The notes beneath the pieces are model-generated. The model made no database searches. It was not told where the DNA came from and worked only from the letters and a program-made list of their open reading frames with translations. From Centropus unirufus (taxonomy: Eukaryota > Chordata > Aves > Cuculiformes > Centropidae): a stretch of 64,000 bases of DNA. The stretch is taken from the NCBI GenBank assembly GCA_013397695.1, contig VYZI01000029.1, positions 911,794 to 975,793 of the forward strand, read 5' to 3'. The position numbers and the translations under genes were made by a program. Below are positions 1-15,500 of the stretch, piece after piece (the stretch's first letter is position 1; every line of letters starts with the position of its first letter).

Positions 1-498
1 AGTTTAAACAGCTTATAGAAAAAAGTCTCAGTTTCTAGCCATTCATTGTCCATGCTGGCAGGAGAAATCGAGGACTTTTATCTCATGACCTTGGAAAGAC
101 ACTAAGAAAATATGGTTTCATGGATCAATAAGAAAAATTAATCTTAGCACCTTTTTTCAAGTGAATGTATTTTCCCCACACCCAGCAGGACCCTGCCAAA
201 ACCCAGCAGCAGAGATAGGACCCCCTCACCTACCCAGAACAACCCCATGGTGCTTTCTCCCATCACTCACTTTCCCTCCATTCCCTGGTGAAGGGATCTC
301 CCCACATCCCTACAACTTCTTCCCTCCCTCTCAGGAACAAGCAGCTGCTGGGATGTTCTTTACTCATGGGATCTGACTGGCAATACCAGCCTCTCACTCC
401 CAGGCACTTGCTTCTGCTTTGTGGCCAGGAAGGGACATTGGCAGCATCTCACTGGTGCAAGGCAGCTATGGTGGCAAAGAAATGACATCAAAGGGTTA

Positions 499-594
499 CC
501 CATTAACATAACTGAAATAAGAAATACGAAATGAAATCAAGAAACAAGAAAATCAAAGAATCAAAGAAATAAGAAAATCCATTAGCATAACTGA
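499..594. repeat. Short local direct repeat in an A/G-rich tract
   Basis: A 16-base unit beginning CCATTAACATAACTGA at 499 recurs with one change (CCATTAGCATAACTGA) at 579. The DNA between them is A-rich and made of GAAATAAG / AATCAAAG-like words. It is a small local duplication with no visible function. Confidence 0.5.
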
Positions 595-3500
595 GTGCAT
601 TATAGGAGCAAAGTGCAAAATAAATCACCCCTTGTCCTCTCCAAGGAAACAAGATTAATAATTGCATTAATAATTACGTTATTATTCTTTGCATATGGGA
701 GAGGATCCATCTATGTTTACCTGCTTTGAGGTGTCTGGGAAAGCAATGAAGGAATTTTGCTTGCCGGTCTCTGCTGCCTCATGATGCCTCAGCCATGCCC
801 TGTGCATTCCCTGCACACAAGGATGTGCACTCCTGCATCACCAAGGGATCCCTCTTCCCGAGGAGGAAATCCTTGGCTGGATATGTCAGGAAAGTGCTTC
901 TGATGTATACGAGAACATTTCAGTTTGAAAGTTTCAATCGTGGAAATCTGAGTAAGAAGAAATCTTTTGCCCATGATCAATGCATGGATACTATTAGGGC
1001 ATAATGCAATAACTTCTTAGTGCTCTGGGTAAATCCTGCCCAGCGTTTCAAGAGCTGAAGTGCAGAGAAATGCCTTGGCTGCCTCTGCTAAAAGGATCAG
1101 AGGGTTTTTTTCATTTTAGACACGGGCCAGATAGGAGCTGCAAACATTTGCACACCCAAGGCCAGAGAGGCAAAGTGCATACCTGGTGTCTTTAATTTAA
1201 ATTACTCAAAATCTGTGTTACTACCACTAGTACAATGACAACAAAAAAAATAAAATGCTGCTATATGCAAGCTGCACACAAAGAAGAGTGGGAAAAGGCG
1301 GATCTATCACATAACTTTAACCTTGGAAAAGGCTGTGTTGTTGCTTCACGTGTACTCTAGCTCTACACTGAGCCAGAGCATTGCCATTAGGTTATTAGCG
1401 GTTAAAATGAGGACACACAAGAGGAAAAATGTTTCCATCTTAATTATGATCCCGATCATTATTGTAGAGTGATTCAGTGACTGTGAAAACCAGCTTGCCC
1501 TACACTTACTGCTCACAGGCCTGAGGGACTGAGGAGTCAGAAGAGCAAAGAATAAGGCCTAAAAGATCTGTTGGACAGTGTAAAATGCATCTATTTCTAC
1601 ATCTTTCTAGATAATCTGAAATATTTTAAACTTTTTAAAAATATTCTGGCAAATTAAAAATGTTTGTGCAAATCTTGAAAATTTGAAATTAAGCATTTAT
1701 TTTAAAACATTTTAAATGAAAAAAAGGTAGATTTTTAAGCCGTGCTCTCTTGGATAGAAACACAATTATATTTCAACATTGAAAAATACTGACAAGTGAA
1801 GATAAATTGAAGTTTTGGCTGACATTTTCAGCGGAAAATAATTGTGGAAGGGTGCATTTTGTGACTCTTTTCCCTATTTGCCTAGTCCCCATAAGAAAAG
1901 CTGATGTGAATACATCCCAGACTTTATCTAAAATCTTTTACTACTGCCTCTGAATCACTTATAGACTGATTCAAAGCCTATTGATCAGTTAGGAACCCTT
2001 CCCCTGACACTCACCCAGCCCTTCTGGGATCAGGAGAAGAAAAGAAGGTGGGGCTACAGAGAAGGTGCTTAAAGATAAAATCAAAGGCAAGGTTGCCAGG
2101 AGTGAGGTCTTTGAAGGTGTAGATTGTTGGAGCGGGTCCAAATTGTGACAACGCATTGTCTTTCATCTCTCTGCTTAGATTTTGACCCAAATCCCTTTTG
2201 AGTTCTTGACCCGTGCTTTGATGAAATGTGTAGACCCGATAAAAGAATTATGTTGAATTACCTTATTGAACCAATGCTCTAGGATAAGATAAAAAAACAA
2301 TGCTGCTGAAAGATGGGAAATAATTCATCTCAACAGATACCGCGGTCACCACTGATAGGCAAGAAGTCTTCATTATCAGAGGCACATGAGAAGCATTCGA
2401 CACAGGCAGCCTCAGATGTTGAGGGGGTTTTATTTAGAGAAAATGTGTGACTTAAGCAGAAGCATGTGGCAGACAAGACAAAGCCTTTCAGAAATTTGTT
2501 TTTCGAGGCGAAAAACGGAAATAAATAAAGCTTCAAATGTTCATTTCAGAACTGAGAGAGGATTTATTTTCTCAGCTTTTCATGATTTCCACAGAAAAAT
2601 TATAGGAAATGGTTGGAGTACTATCACTTTTTGAATGCTTTTAAACACATTTTAGTGCCTGACATTAATGGACAAATAATTGAACAAGATAGAAAAGAAT
2701 GCACAAAGAATTCACAATGAAGCCAAGCATTCTGCTAGGGCTCAAGGACTTGCTTTTTAATTTTTCCATCAAAATCAAGGACTAAATCTCCAGGGTGCAG
2801 CAAAACATGATCCTTTTCCTCTGAAAGGCAAAAACGGGGGTTCTCATCAGCAGCTGTGGGCAGCATGACACAGAAGCAAGAGATCTTCTGAGGGACATGG
2901 CTCGACAGTGATTCCAGGTGGCTTTAAATTCTGCAGCATTACCATCTCCAGACACCCAGTGAGTCCTCGACAGAGGCAATGCAAAAAAAGGCAAAGCATT
3001 TTGCTGAGCTTTGCTGGTTGTGGAAGGGTTTTGGTGCAGACCTTTACATACTCAAAGTTTATTTAAAAAAAAGCCTTCTTTACATGCTCAAAGTTTATAA
3101 AAAAGAAAAATCAAGGAGATCCTCCCTCTCTGACATGCTTGATGAGATCCTATCCCTGGTCAAGCCAAAAATGAAACTCCTGCTGCTCTCAGGGGAAGCA
3201 GGATTACACTCAGAAATGTTATTTCAACTTTAATTCGAGAGCATATCCTGATGGCTCCCGAAGCGTTGCTGTTCACTGATCAGAAATGCAGAAAGTTTTG
3301 AAAAAATCTCCTGAGACATTTAATGAAGGCAATCCACCTATTCCACTCTTCAGCCCTGAAGGCCACAGCGGGGGTTTTTTCCTTTGTTATGTCAACAGCT
3401 GTTAGCTGCAAAGCTTCTGCTTTCTGTTAGCAAAACTCACTCTTTCAATCTACAAGATTCCACTATTCATAGTCCTTAAAAGTCCTTTGCTAACTGTGTA

Positions 3501-5668
3501 TTTTGTAAGTACTGTCATCATATGAAGCCTAATCTGCTAAGTATGATGTTTCCTTTCCTTTGTGATGCTGAATTACAAGCAATTATAGTTTTAGTCTAGC
3601 ATCACATGAAACTATGGTCACATAGTAATTTACCCAATGAGCTGCACTGATGCAGTATGAATTGTATTTGCAGTACAAGATCCAAGATTTAGATCAGTCT
3701 GTGGCTTTCCGAAACGTGAATAAGTAAAAGGTACTATGGTATCACGAATAAGCAAATTTAAAGGTCTCCACTTTAACATATAGCTAAAGAAAAAACAACT
3801 AATGGGAGTAAGAAAAATGTATGCCTCTGGGAGTATGAAATAAGTAAACCAAACTTTAGTTCATGATGAGTTGTACCTCTTCATTCCTGCCTAATTTAAA
3901 AATATTTCCTTAGGAGTTTCTCAAAAATACTGTAGAAATTCCTTGAAATATTTCTGAGCAAAGGGCTCAAAAAATCTGGTAATACACCTGGAATACTTGT
4001 TGGTTTTCCAGTCACTGAGGAGGAGAAAAAAGGGAATTGGATGATTATTCTTGCTCACCATAAATATCCTAAATACACAGTGACTCGTTATTTTTTCTTC
4101 TCCAGTCCCCCATGTCTTTACTACCACTAAGTATTGTTCAGAACAACACAAGGAAGGGGGCAGCTATATTGGACCCTTGGCTGCAGCTTTCTCATGTAGC
4201 CTGCACAAGACTTGAAGAGTTTGGCAGGCTGCTAATAGAGCCACTGCTTCAGTTGTTANTTTTATTCTGAAAATACCTTCCATTTTAGCTTAATTTCCCC
4301 TGATAGAGTGATAGCAAATATTCTGTGCTGTCAGCCTTCTAGTGGCCTAGAATGTTGGCTGAGTACATGAAATTTTAGATAACCATGCAAACCCCTTCTG
4401 AGAGCAGGCAGCTCTAAGCACTTTCTAGTTTTTCTTTATGTCAGAAGTGTCATATGTGCAACCTCTCACATTGTGTCACCTTAAATCTGGTCCAAATTTA
4501 CAAAGCACAGATTCTCACAAATGACCACAGGCAGTTAAAAGTTCGTTTCTTGAGGATTTTTGCAAGTTTAGGTAAAGACTTATGATTTTTTCCCTTTCTT
4601 TCTGCACTACTCAGCTAGCAGAGAGCATGTTGCTGCAGGGGAAGGGAAAAAAAGCAAATAAAAGGGAAGATATCTCAGTTGACTCTCTAGGCAGAAAGGA
4701 ATTAGTACAAAGGCTTGTTCCCCTTTTGCCCTGATACTAGTTGATACTTGAATGAACATCGTGAACTTGAGTTTTGCAGGGCTGAAATAACTCACTTCCT
4801 CAGCAAGATGTGCCAAGCAGCCCAACTGCAAAAGGACAAATGATTTGTTTAATGGGAAATTTCATCATTTTGCCACACTGCCTGACCTCCAAATGTGCTC
4901 AGATGCTACAGTATAATTTAAACAAGGGGAGAATGTTTCTGTGTTATCATCCATGAGATTCACAAGAGTCCTATTATAGCTACATAGTGTGCACTCAATG
5001 TCAAAAAAAAAAAACAACAAATACGTAAAAAAACACAGTCTAATTTGAGATCCCATTCTGGTCAGTCAAATAAAACCAATGTTTAAAGATAAAATAAAAA
5101 TAAATGTCCTTATGAAAAAATATTACAGTCCACAAGGAACAGTTGCCTGCCTTATCCCTTACGCACAAGCTAAATAAATGGAGGGAGCGGAAGGGGGGGA
5201 TAGATATGCTTTCAGGGAGGCTTTTTGTCAAAGGGCAGTTCAGGGGCAGAGGGGCTGAGCTGAGCAGACAGCTCGCTTCTTCTAGAAAGGGTGGTCCTGC
5301 CTCCACCTTCTCCTTCTCTGCTCCTTGTCACAGTGTCTACCCCTTTCTCTTGCTTCATCTCAGTCTGGTGCACCTGTCTTCCATCAGCCCCTGCTACTCG
5401 GTCAGCCAGAAGAAAGAAAAAGTATTTATTGGTTTTGTTGGGGTTTTTTTTCCCCCAAGCTTAGCTTTCTGTGGGATGGTGAGATAAATCTGCTCACTGA
5501 GGCTCAAATGAATTCACCCCTGTACTGAACTGCTGCCCAAAGAAGGTCTGGAATATATCCATTTTCATCTAGTTCCATGCTTTACCATTTAACTGCTGCC
5601 GGCTGGGTAGCTAGCTTCTGTTTCTCTAATACCAACCCATTGAAGGTGATTTGTGCCCTAGCGTCATT

Positions 5669-5721
5669 CTTTGTGGTCCTCTTTTTATTTCTCTTTGTGG
5701 TCCTCTTTTTATTTCTCTTTG
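5669..5721. repeat. 24-bp tandem duplication
   Basis: A pyrimidine-rich unit starting CTTTGTGGTCCTC at 5,669 is repeated perfectly at 5,693 and followed by the first bases of a third copy. This is ordinary minisatellite-like slippage in non-coding DNA. Confidence 0.85.
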
Positions 5722-8700
5722 CATCTAAATTAAACAATGCTAACTCATCCTAGGGCTGCTATCAGTTTTAAACACAAAGCCAAAAGACATGGGAAAAGCC
5801 AGGCTTGCAGGACAGGTATCTTTTACCCAATTAGCTGCTACACCTGGGAATAAAAGTTTCCTCATCCTAATAATTTGGCCTGAATCAGCTGGAAAAAAAC
5901 AGACCCGGCTCCTGACTAAGACACCTCACCAATGCACTGCCTGGTGCTTGTTTTACAGGCTGCAAAGTATCTAACATTTCCCACAGGGCTACCTGGGAGG
6001 ATCATTCTTATCTCACAAGAGACAAAGGAAGGCAAGAGCTTCCTTCTGAAGAGAGTTAATCAGTATTGATCACTGGGATTTTACGCGAAGAGGCGTGGCC
6101 GTCAGGGAAGGGGAGAACAAAGCACTGGGCGGCACTCTCACACCCTGACTCAAAACAGGCAGAAAGGGAGAGAGTTTTCCTCTCCGTTTCTCTCCAGGCC
6201 AACTGGAGTTTGGTGTCAGAGTGTTTCCGGACATCAGGAGGGAAAACAGGAGGGGATCTGTCAGCAGGCAGCAGCTCCATCTCCTGCAGTACTTGGCTTC
6301 ATGTGCCAATCCCAGTGTATTTCAATGCTGTACATGGCCATAGGCGCACACCCCCTTCAAGGAGAGGGGGTGAACCCTAAATGCTGGGACAGCATTTCAT
6401 TTCCCCTGAAGACTTCATGATAAAGTTTTAAATCCTCCCACGGGGAGGACACTGACCTTGAGCAATCCTTTAACAGCACTGGCCTTTCTGAGGCAGTTTA
6501 AATCTTAACCTCTCAGATAATCTTATAAGCAGTGTTTTGCTTAACAGTGCATCTAAGACAAAAAAAAAAACTCACACTCCCTTTTTGCTGTGTTAGCAAG
6601 CAAGAACACACGTGTTAAGTGCTTTACTTAAGGCTGCGTAGCAAGTCCATCACCAGCTGAGAATCAGTCACTGCGTCTTATTTAGCTTTATAACCAAATC
6701 TCCTGCCTTGACACAGCAAAGATAGGTGACTATCTCGCTCACTTCAGTGAGAGCAAAGCTGCAACCATATCAGCTCTTCTCTTCCTTTCCAAGCCAGGAA
6801 TGCTTGCTTGCTGGGTTGTGTGAAATGATGAGCCTGTTTTACATCATCTCAGGACATAAAAAAGATGGTTGCATTAGTGCTCTGTTACCTGAGGTAGCTA
6901 CGCCGTGCATACATATTGACAGCATCCCCATCTGCTGCTCTTAGCGGCATAGATCTCTGCAACATAGCCTCTGCAAAATGCACACAATAGTCTAATAAAA
7001 CACAGGCATAGGTGTAAGTAGACACAAAGGACCATATTTTCCGAATGCAGGAATCTTGATTTGCACCAATAAAAGACCCAGGATACTGCATTCACAGGAA
7101 AATGTGCATGCGTAAGTCATACCAGTGAATGTAAATGGATGCTGGAATGTCCATATACCTGTTTGCACATGTCTTTGCATGTTTTACATTTTTTTGCACT
7201 CTGTCTAATATGTTGGAATATACACTTGACTATATACACACATGCATCTTTAGATATAAGAGCATGTCCTCTGGAATCTCTACACATAATTCTGTTTCTT
7301 CTCCCTGCTCTCTCCATAATGCCATATAAGAAGTCCTCATAAATCTCCACCTTTCTGCTGCCTTCTTTCCTTTCACTGCTCTTTTTATAACCAGTGTCAT
7401 AGATCTTTATTATTCTTTGTGGCATTTCTAACACAGTTTTCTGTAGAGTGACCTTGGACTTCTCTCTTTTTAAGCATGTGTAGATGTGATTATCACCTAA
7501 GCTGCTGGTCCTGAGCCATATTCTGGCCATAATGTGCTATTCCACCTGGACAGACCACCCCCATACTTGGTGTTTACAGCAAGGACTCCTAGAGAGCCTT
7601 CCTTGACCCAGACTCTTTGAGTTTGACACCTTAAGCAGGTAGGGCTGCAGTTTGGGGCACAAAGCTGAGCAGGGGCCTTGTAGGTCTGTGTAGGTCAGAG
7701 TAACAATGGCCTTAGGACTGAAGGAGTGGTAAAGTCACTTTTGTGATGCCTTCCCTACATTCATCTCTGGCCGAACACATAGACATGTTCTTTCGTATTA
7801 TTTTTGTATGCCCTTTTGAAAATAAAAATAAATATTTTTTTATCTCATTACTGAAAATGTTTTGATTTAGGTAATGATCCATATTTCCATAGAAATGCAG
7901 CTTGGCTTTGTATTTCATTAAAGAGGGCAATTTCAAGCCTCAAATTGTTGTAAACCACACAAGTGGATCTGGTTGATAAGAGTACTGCAGACACATGGTA
8001 AGCCAGGCTGTAAGCAGGAGTGCGTCTGTTAGTCACTGCTTCAAAGTATTCGCAAGGGCTCAAACACTTAGTGTGATGGCTACCACTGCTTCAATCTACA
8101 TATTGTATGTATGGTAAATGTTCCAAGTAAATGTTCCCAGGCAGTCTGTGAATGAAATCCTCCTTTGCCAATAGCTGAGTGAAGGAAGAAATGACTGCTT
8201 CTACCTTGCCCCAGGATTTTATTGTGGTCCCTAAAGAGAGACATCCATGCCCTGGGTATGTGAAGCTGGTCAGGACACAGATCCACACCATTCAATCATT
8301 GCTTCCCTGCCCCTTCAAGTCACCTGGAAGTGCAGGCCTTATTTGGATCCTATTTCTCTCATAGTAATCAGAGCAGACTGTGTTTATGCTGGGTTTGGCT
8401 CTCCACCATCTTCTGGAGGCGATGTGCAATATGGCACAAAACCTACTCACCAAATTTTCGAGAACGTTGAGCTGGCAGAAGCAATGGGCACCACTTCAGT
8501 GCTCTGCCCTGTGAGACTGATGGGTTTTTGGCCCAAAACCCCATGTCCTAAAACTAGATTAACCACCTGATGAAGCCACGGCACTAGAACTCTGCTACCT
8601 CATCACAGTTTTCCAGAAGCTGGCAGAGGGGTGACTTGAGCTGGCAAGCCTCAGCAAGCCCTCCCGCTGCTTGGGAGTTGGAGAGGACATGGGTTGGGTG

Positions 8701-8730
8701 TTGCTTCTCCACTATTTTATCTTCTCTCTA

Positions 8731-8778
<48 letters not shown>
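8731..8778. repeat. (TG)n microsatellite
   Basis: About 48 bases of alternating TG with a single C interruption near the 5' end. It is likely to be length-polymorphic. Confidence 0.97.
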
Positions 8779-8781
<3 letters not shown>

Positions 8782-9436
8782 AAAGGCAGAAATTACTCTC
8801 TAACAGCAGGGAGGAAGGCAGAATGATGTTCAGCTCTTAAGTGATGCTTGACCCACCAGCTTTTGGAAGTGGCTGAGCACTACTATCTCCCCTTGACACA
8901 ATTGAAAGACATTTTTTACACAGCATGCTGTGTCCACGGTGGTGGGTAGGTGGGTGGCTGTGATACAGGCTAAGGGAATGAAAGCTGAGGAAAACAAGGA
9001 AATCCTCTAGTCTCCAGTGCAGATGCTGAGGAATGTGTACCATAAACCAAATCCAGATGGCCTGAATGATGAGCAAGCACTATCTTTAACCTCTTATCTC
9101 TACACCATTGTGCTCCACCATTGTGCTAAGTGCCCCCTATCTTTACAACTAGTCTAATGATTACTTTCTCCGAAGGGTTTAGGTGTGCTTCAGAAACAGA
9201 AAGGTGACTTCAAGTCAGATTGAGTTACTCTTCTGTGTCTCAAATCCCTTAGAAATGTGGCTACTAACATTCCCCGCGCAGGCTGATCCCCTAGGTCTGC
9301 GGAGGGGCGGCTGCACCCCAGATTCACAACAGCCACTGACACACCACCAGCCCAGGGCCCTCATGGGCCAAAAGTCACTGATGACAGTGATTATGGCTAG
9401 AATCTAAATGATTTTCCTTCAGAACTAGAGTTCATA

Positions 9437-9513
9437 TTTTGTTTGTTTGGTTTGGTTTGGTTTTCTTTGTTTTTTTTTCTGTGTCTTGTTTTTTTGTTGT
9501 TGTTTTTTTTTTT
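9437..9513. repeat. TTTG/T-rich low-complexity tract
   Basis: Repeated GTTT and GGTTT words pass into poly-T interrupted by G and C. Low-complexity sequence with no coding or RNA feature visible. Confidence 0.85.
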
Positions 9514-12500
9514 AACATTGAAGCATGTGACACTTTAAAATACCATAAAAGTGTAATGCTTTTATGTAGGAATGCTAGGTATCCTCACTACATGCATTAA
9601 AAAGCAGTATCATGTCAAAGCTGAGCGGGTCGTGCAGAGAACCATTAAGTGCCACCATTTCATGTACACGCGGAGGGTGTAGTCAAGAGAGGGAGAGAAA
9701 TTGGAAATGTCAGGAGAGATGAGTGATCTGGGCTGCTGGCACCCAGCAGAGCCCCAGCCGCAGCTGCAGAGTGGGTTGGGGGAGGGGAGAAGCAGTTGCT
9801 GCTGATTTATCTGTAATAATTTAGTCTCCACTATGAACCCAAAATGAGGCAAAAAATAGATATTCGGATTAGGACATCACCTTGGCTTCCACAGAGTAAC
9901 AGGTAGAAACGTTTCGGTGTGGCTAATATTTATGAAACATTTTGAAGACGTGAACAAGATGCTAAATAGATCTATTAGCACCATTCCCTCAGGATGCAAT
10001 AACTTACCTGCTTGCAGGATTGTCACTCGTGCATGGCACTGCTGAGCGAGTGACTGATCCCTGCTGAGACAGCACTATTGTCCAGCCAAGGGCCTGGATG
10101 TAAAACCCAGAAGGGAATTCCTCCCTCACACTTACCTGGGGAGGATGGATCCCCCCACCCAGGGCATCCTCCATTCACCCAGTCCAGGCAGCCATGCTCC
10201 CACTTGTGTCTGGGTTCAGGACTTCATCACTGGAAGACCCCAAAAGCCACAAGACCCATGGATGTGGCCCTCCTGTGCCATAAGCAGAGGAACCCGCCAT
10301 CCTCCCACCATCAGCAGCTCTGCAGCAGCCAGAAAATCCATGCATGGATGTCACAGAGCTGCCAGAAATTCATGCCTCAGTGATACATGGGGGTGGTCAT
10401 ACAGCCATAACTCTGCTTGGGGGTACTGATGTCTGCAGTGACACTGACAAAAAACACAGGGAGTTAATCACGTTTCAGAGAATGATATTTTCCCCGTATT
10501 TTATTTGAAAAACATAACTATATGTATCCTCTCTCTTGCACACACACACAGGCACACATATGCATAGAGACTCATATCTTTCCATAAAAGGGGATAAAAT
10601 AGGCCAGACTACATGAATAATGAAAATTATGGCATTCCCCAGGGCCATATTCTTATACAGCTGTGATCGCGGTAGCTCCATTATCAAAGTATCACCTTCC
10701 ACTTTCAGAAATTTTGAAACATTTTCTTTGTAATCGAACAACAGATTTATCTTTAAATCAAATGCTCCTGTTTCAAGAGTAAAAATAGAGTCATGTCATT
10801 AGGTTGGACTTCCATTCCTGAATTAGGGTGAGCCCCACATCCTCTGCTAGGAATACTGCTGACTCTGCACTTTCACTGCTCTGTGATCCATGAACCTGCT
10901 CTGATAGCACGAGGAGACCAAAGAGGCCAAGGGGAAGACATGCCCCACTGCCTCATTTCTGGATGAGCAAAAATTCAGCTGAGGAGTTATTTTATAAAGC
11001 TTCTCCTTCTTTTACTTATTTCCAGTAGGGAGTTTTGGCTGGCATGGCAGCAGGGTTGCTCTGAGGTCAAGACAGCGAGTTCAAAGGCAGATGCTCCAGG
11101 CTGCAGCGTCTGGGTGTCCTGTGGGTCTCTGGGATGCTGCCAGGACTGCTGCTGACAGGCCTTTGGGAAAGCTCTGTGGGAGAACAGGGATGTGCCTGCC
11201 TTCCCTGCTCCTCTTGGGCACTGTACCAAACAGACTGTGCTTTTCCACCACTTGGTTGCAGTGAGAAGGGGGAAGGGAAAGGGACGTCACATGGGAATGT
11301 CGTGTTTTGTCTGTGGTAGAGAATTAACCTTGCTTATTTGCTCAATAAACAGTGAAACTTCATTTCTTCAAAGTAGTAGGCAGCTCCTAGGGAAGGAGTT
11401 GCTGTTGGTGGGAGGGATACTCCTCCTCTGCGCTTGGCCACCTTTTGTCCTGGGTATCAGTGCGGGTAATATCTTGACGGTTTGAAAAGCAGAATGTAAA
11501 TAATAGGAGCAGCCATGCATAACAGTGTAGACTAGCAGTAGGGAATATGTCTCACTTTTGGAATAAAATGCATCCAACCTAGAGAGATCAGGCTTCTCCT
11601 TGATAAGGCTTTATGCTGCCAGTAATGCTCTTAAGAGGGGAGGGATTATGAGTCTTGTGCCTTACCATGACACAACTACGAGTGAGCTAAAATCATATGC
11701 TAAAGTAATTTAAGTAGATCAATGCTAACTTGTGTGAGCATGTAGGACTTCTTTATACGCTGACATGTTTCCAATAGAAGCACTTTACCAGCACAGGAGT
11801 ATTTTAAATCCTTGGCAACTTCACTACCAAAACTGCTTTGGTTTTGAATTTTTTTAAAACCATAAAGCACATTGTGAGTAAAACAACCACCCCTTCCCCA
11901 GGATGATGAAACTACCACAGAAAATACAATGATCCGGCAGTGCAGCTTGTTTATCTGAGATGCTTCTGCTGATACAGATGTTGATGTGAAATTGCAGCTC
12001 CTCACACCCCTGGCTACCACACCTCTCACCTTCAAACTTGGGTATGCAGATGGAGATTTTGCAGGGCCAGACAAAATTCACATGGATGCTGGGGATGAGA
12101 CTGCTCTTTTATCCCTTTATAGGCATGTAATGTGGTAAGAGGGCTGGAGGCAGCTGCAGGACACTGCACGTCTCACACTTCCCTTAATATTCCCCTCTTG
12201 CTTCAGTTAATCCAGATCTGGCTACTGCACCAACACTATCAGAATAGGTCAATGCCTCTGCCAGGGACAGGGTTTGCAGATGAAGAGGAAAGTTTGATTA
12301 GCGTAGCCACCGTCGCAATCATACCAAGATGGTTATGCTTATGTCTGCAAAAAAAGCTTGCATTAGAACAGGTATTTTAGCAAAAGTGAAATCAAACTCC
12401 AAGCCTAACCAAATAAAGCAGTTATATTGTTACAAACCCTGCGTGAAATCAGATGAGAATGATTTATTTCAGCGCAGCTTGAAAAAATACTTCTCTGAGT

Positions 12501-15500
12501 CTGGCCAAATCAAATAAGTCTGGCTCAAAGGAGTGGCCCCAACAATTTTGCACTATCTTAATTAAATGGTTTCAGGTCAAACTGAGAATTAAATCCGTGC
12601 AAGATGTCAGGTAGGCATGAGATTATTATAACCATATACGTGTAAGAAATGGGAATAAATATTCTAGCTTGATTACAGGAACTGTGTAATAGGCTATACT
12701 ACAGAGCATAATAATTACTAAAGCCGAAGAGAAACATTTCATTACAAGTGGTCTTTTAATTTTAATTTAAAAAAACTAGCTGTAGAAAGCCTCATGCCCA
12801 CCTCCCCTCCCCTCTATAGGGTGTTTTTAAATGATCTTTGCCACCTGGTGACCCCTTTTCCACCCTTCTTCAGAACCTGGAAAGCGTTTCAAGAAGGTCC
12901 CAGCATCCAGAAGAAGGTAGGAAACCTGTAAGGTCTTCTCATAGCAAAATGTTCTACTAGCATTTGATTTGGAAAGGTCATCCTGAACCTTTTGCTTTCA
13001 GAAAGTATTTTTAAAAAAGCATTGGTACTGTCATTAAGTGCTGGTGATCCAAATGACACATACCCTAGCACAGACAAGACAATTTATCCTGTATCTTGGT
13101 GTACCAGATTTCCACTCCCCTTCAAGACAAAGGCATTTCCTCCCATATCTCTAATACTGCTTCGGAGAAATTCTGCTAATGTCTTCTTAAGATAATTAAT
13201 TATTCTTTTTCATGAACTACAGGTGAAAATACTGATGTTTGTACAAAAGTTAACTCTCTCAGACCAAGACATAAAGCCTAATATTTCCATTCTAAGATGG
13301 TCTTGCTTTGGCTAAAATGCTAGATCTATCTCCTGTCACTTGTATTTCAGATATCTTCAAACATCTCCCCTGCTTTGGTTAAGCTATTGACTTATGTAAT
13401 AGTCAATGCTTAGGAGTAATTCTTCTCATGCATTTCTGGATTGCAGCAGAACATTCCTGAGTAGAGAAGGCATCAGATTAAAAAGTCCATTTGGAAAAAC
13501 ACTTCATACTATTGACTATTAAAAGTGAATGAATCCGATAGTTTAGTTGCTCTTTCATAATGCTGTGTTTGCTTTTTGTATTTTGCCTTGATTATGTAAA
13601 CAGACATCAGGTTAAATTTTATTTGTAGCTGAACTTTTTACAGTTGCTGCCAATTCTGTTTTCCTTGCTCCTATGCTATATTTCAGTGTGAGCACTTGCA
13701 AGCACAACGGCGGTTGTTGAAACTAAACCAACATAATTAAATAAATTAAAAACATCCAAACTTACAAAGAGGAAAGAAATGGATTTCTGTATTTTTTTCA
13801 AAGTCTCATACCAACACTAAATTTTATGTGGTGCTTCCTTACTATATTTGATTACATAAGACAGTAAGATTAGTAAGAAGGCCTCCAGAAACTAATGGTC
13901 ACTCAAGAAAAATTATGCAGAGCAATATTTATTGTAGACATTCAGAGTTTAATTTTTCACTTTGGCTTGTGTAGCAATGGGATCAGATCTTATGAAAGGA
14001 TTTTTTTCTCTGCAAAGCATATGGCATTATAATATCAGAGCTCTTCCAGACACTAACCAAATTCTTGTGTTGAAGACTAACTGCATCTGTACTACCTCCA
14101 CATTATCTCATGTCTCTACTGCTTCCAGACATCTCATCCCACAACATTGGAAATACTTAAAAACAAAAATATTGATGGTGTTTATAATGACCAGGGAGAC
14201 TAAATATCAAGAGGCCTACAATTTAAGAGGATTAAGATTGCTTTTGCAGAGACCCTACTGAACAATGCCTTTTGCTCAGAGGCTCAATGCCTATTTGTAG
14301 CAGAGCACTATCATCTGCTGAAATTCTTCGTGGCTGGATGTTTTTATCTAATGGAATGCTCCAAAGTATTTCCTCCCTGGATAGATACCATGGAACATTA
14401 CGCTGGGACATTATGCTGTAACTAAGGTTATCCCATGCAAAACAGAGTACTTAGCTGTTCAGTCTTTCTCCATTTTACTTGCATCTTGCATTGGGTTTCA
14501 ATAATCAATGACTAAATTATTCATCTGCTCCATGTGCTCAGGTGCAAAGCTGTGGATTCTCATACTGAGTTTAGACATTCTGGAAAACTGGTGGAGTAAA
14601 CATTTGCGGAATCCACCCTGCTTTCCATCTCATATAATCCAGTGGCTGAAGAATTAAGGGATATAAAACTAAACACTTACATTAACCTGTCCATTATATT
14701 ACGTCACCTAAGCAACTTCACTAGCTATACCATAGCTGCTAATCAAAAGAGCAGGGACTTGCCTAATTGTTAGATTCTTGGAATATACGCTTTCAAAAAA
14801 AAAATAAAATGTGTAGGATTCAAAAAAAATCATAGAAGCTTTATTCTTTAAAAATACTCCTCCCAAACCATATTAGTTTCTGGCCAAGGACACATGTCTC
14901 TGATACAGGATACCTGGAAAACTGGCAAGAGAGACATTGTAGAACAATGTTTGGACCTGGAACACAATGGCATTGAAAGTAAAATCAACAAAAGAAAATA
15001 ATTCTTAATTCAAAATTTGTTGTGACCTTGTGTACCCTGTTAGCAACTTGATGTTCCCTCAGCTTGGATAAGAAAATTGTGCGTGATTCACAAAGAAACA
15101 TTTTGAGCATAGTTGTGCTCATTCACCTCCATATTTACTAATCTGTCAGCTCTTCCACTGTAAACATTGATGCTGAAGAGCAGACTTCTGCTGCAAGGGT
15201 GCTGCAGAGGGAAATGTCACTAAGAAACACCACAAGCAGGGCTTGAGGGGGGTGATCGTTCTTGTTTTTCCTAAAACTGTTTCAGGAAGATCAGCTTTTG
15301 TTAAGCTTATGCAAAGTACAATAGAAAGGGGAAAAAACAGCAAATTCACTATTCAAAAATACATCACATATTTTTGGTTTGCTATGATCAAAGATAAATA
15401 AAGGTATATGTAATAATGGGTTGCTTCATTACATGGACCAGCATCTTTTGTAATAAGCATCTGAAATGGTTTTGTTGAGGCTGAGGCTCAGATTGATCTT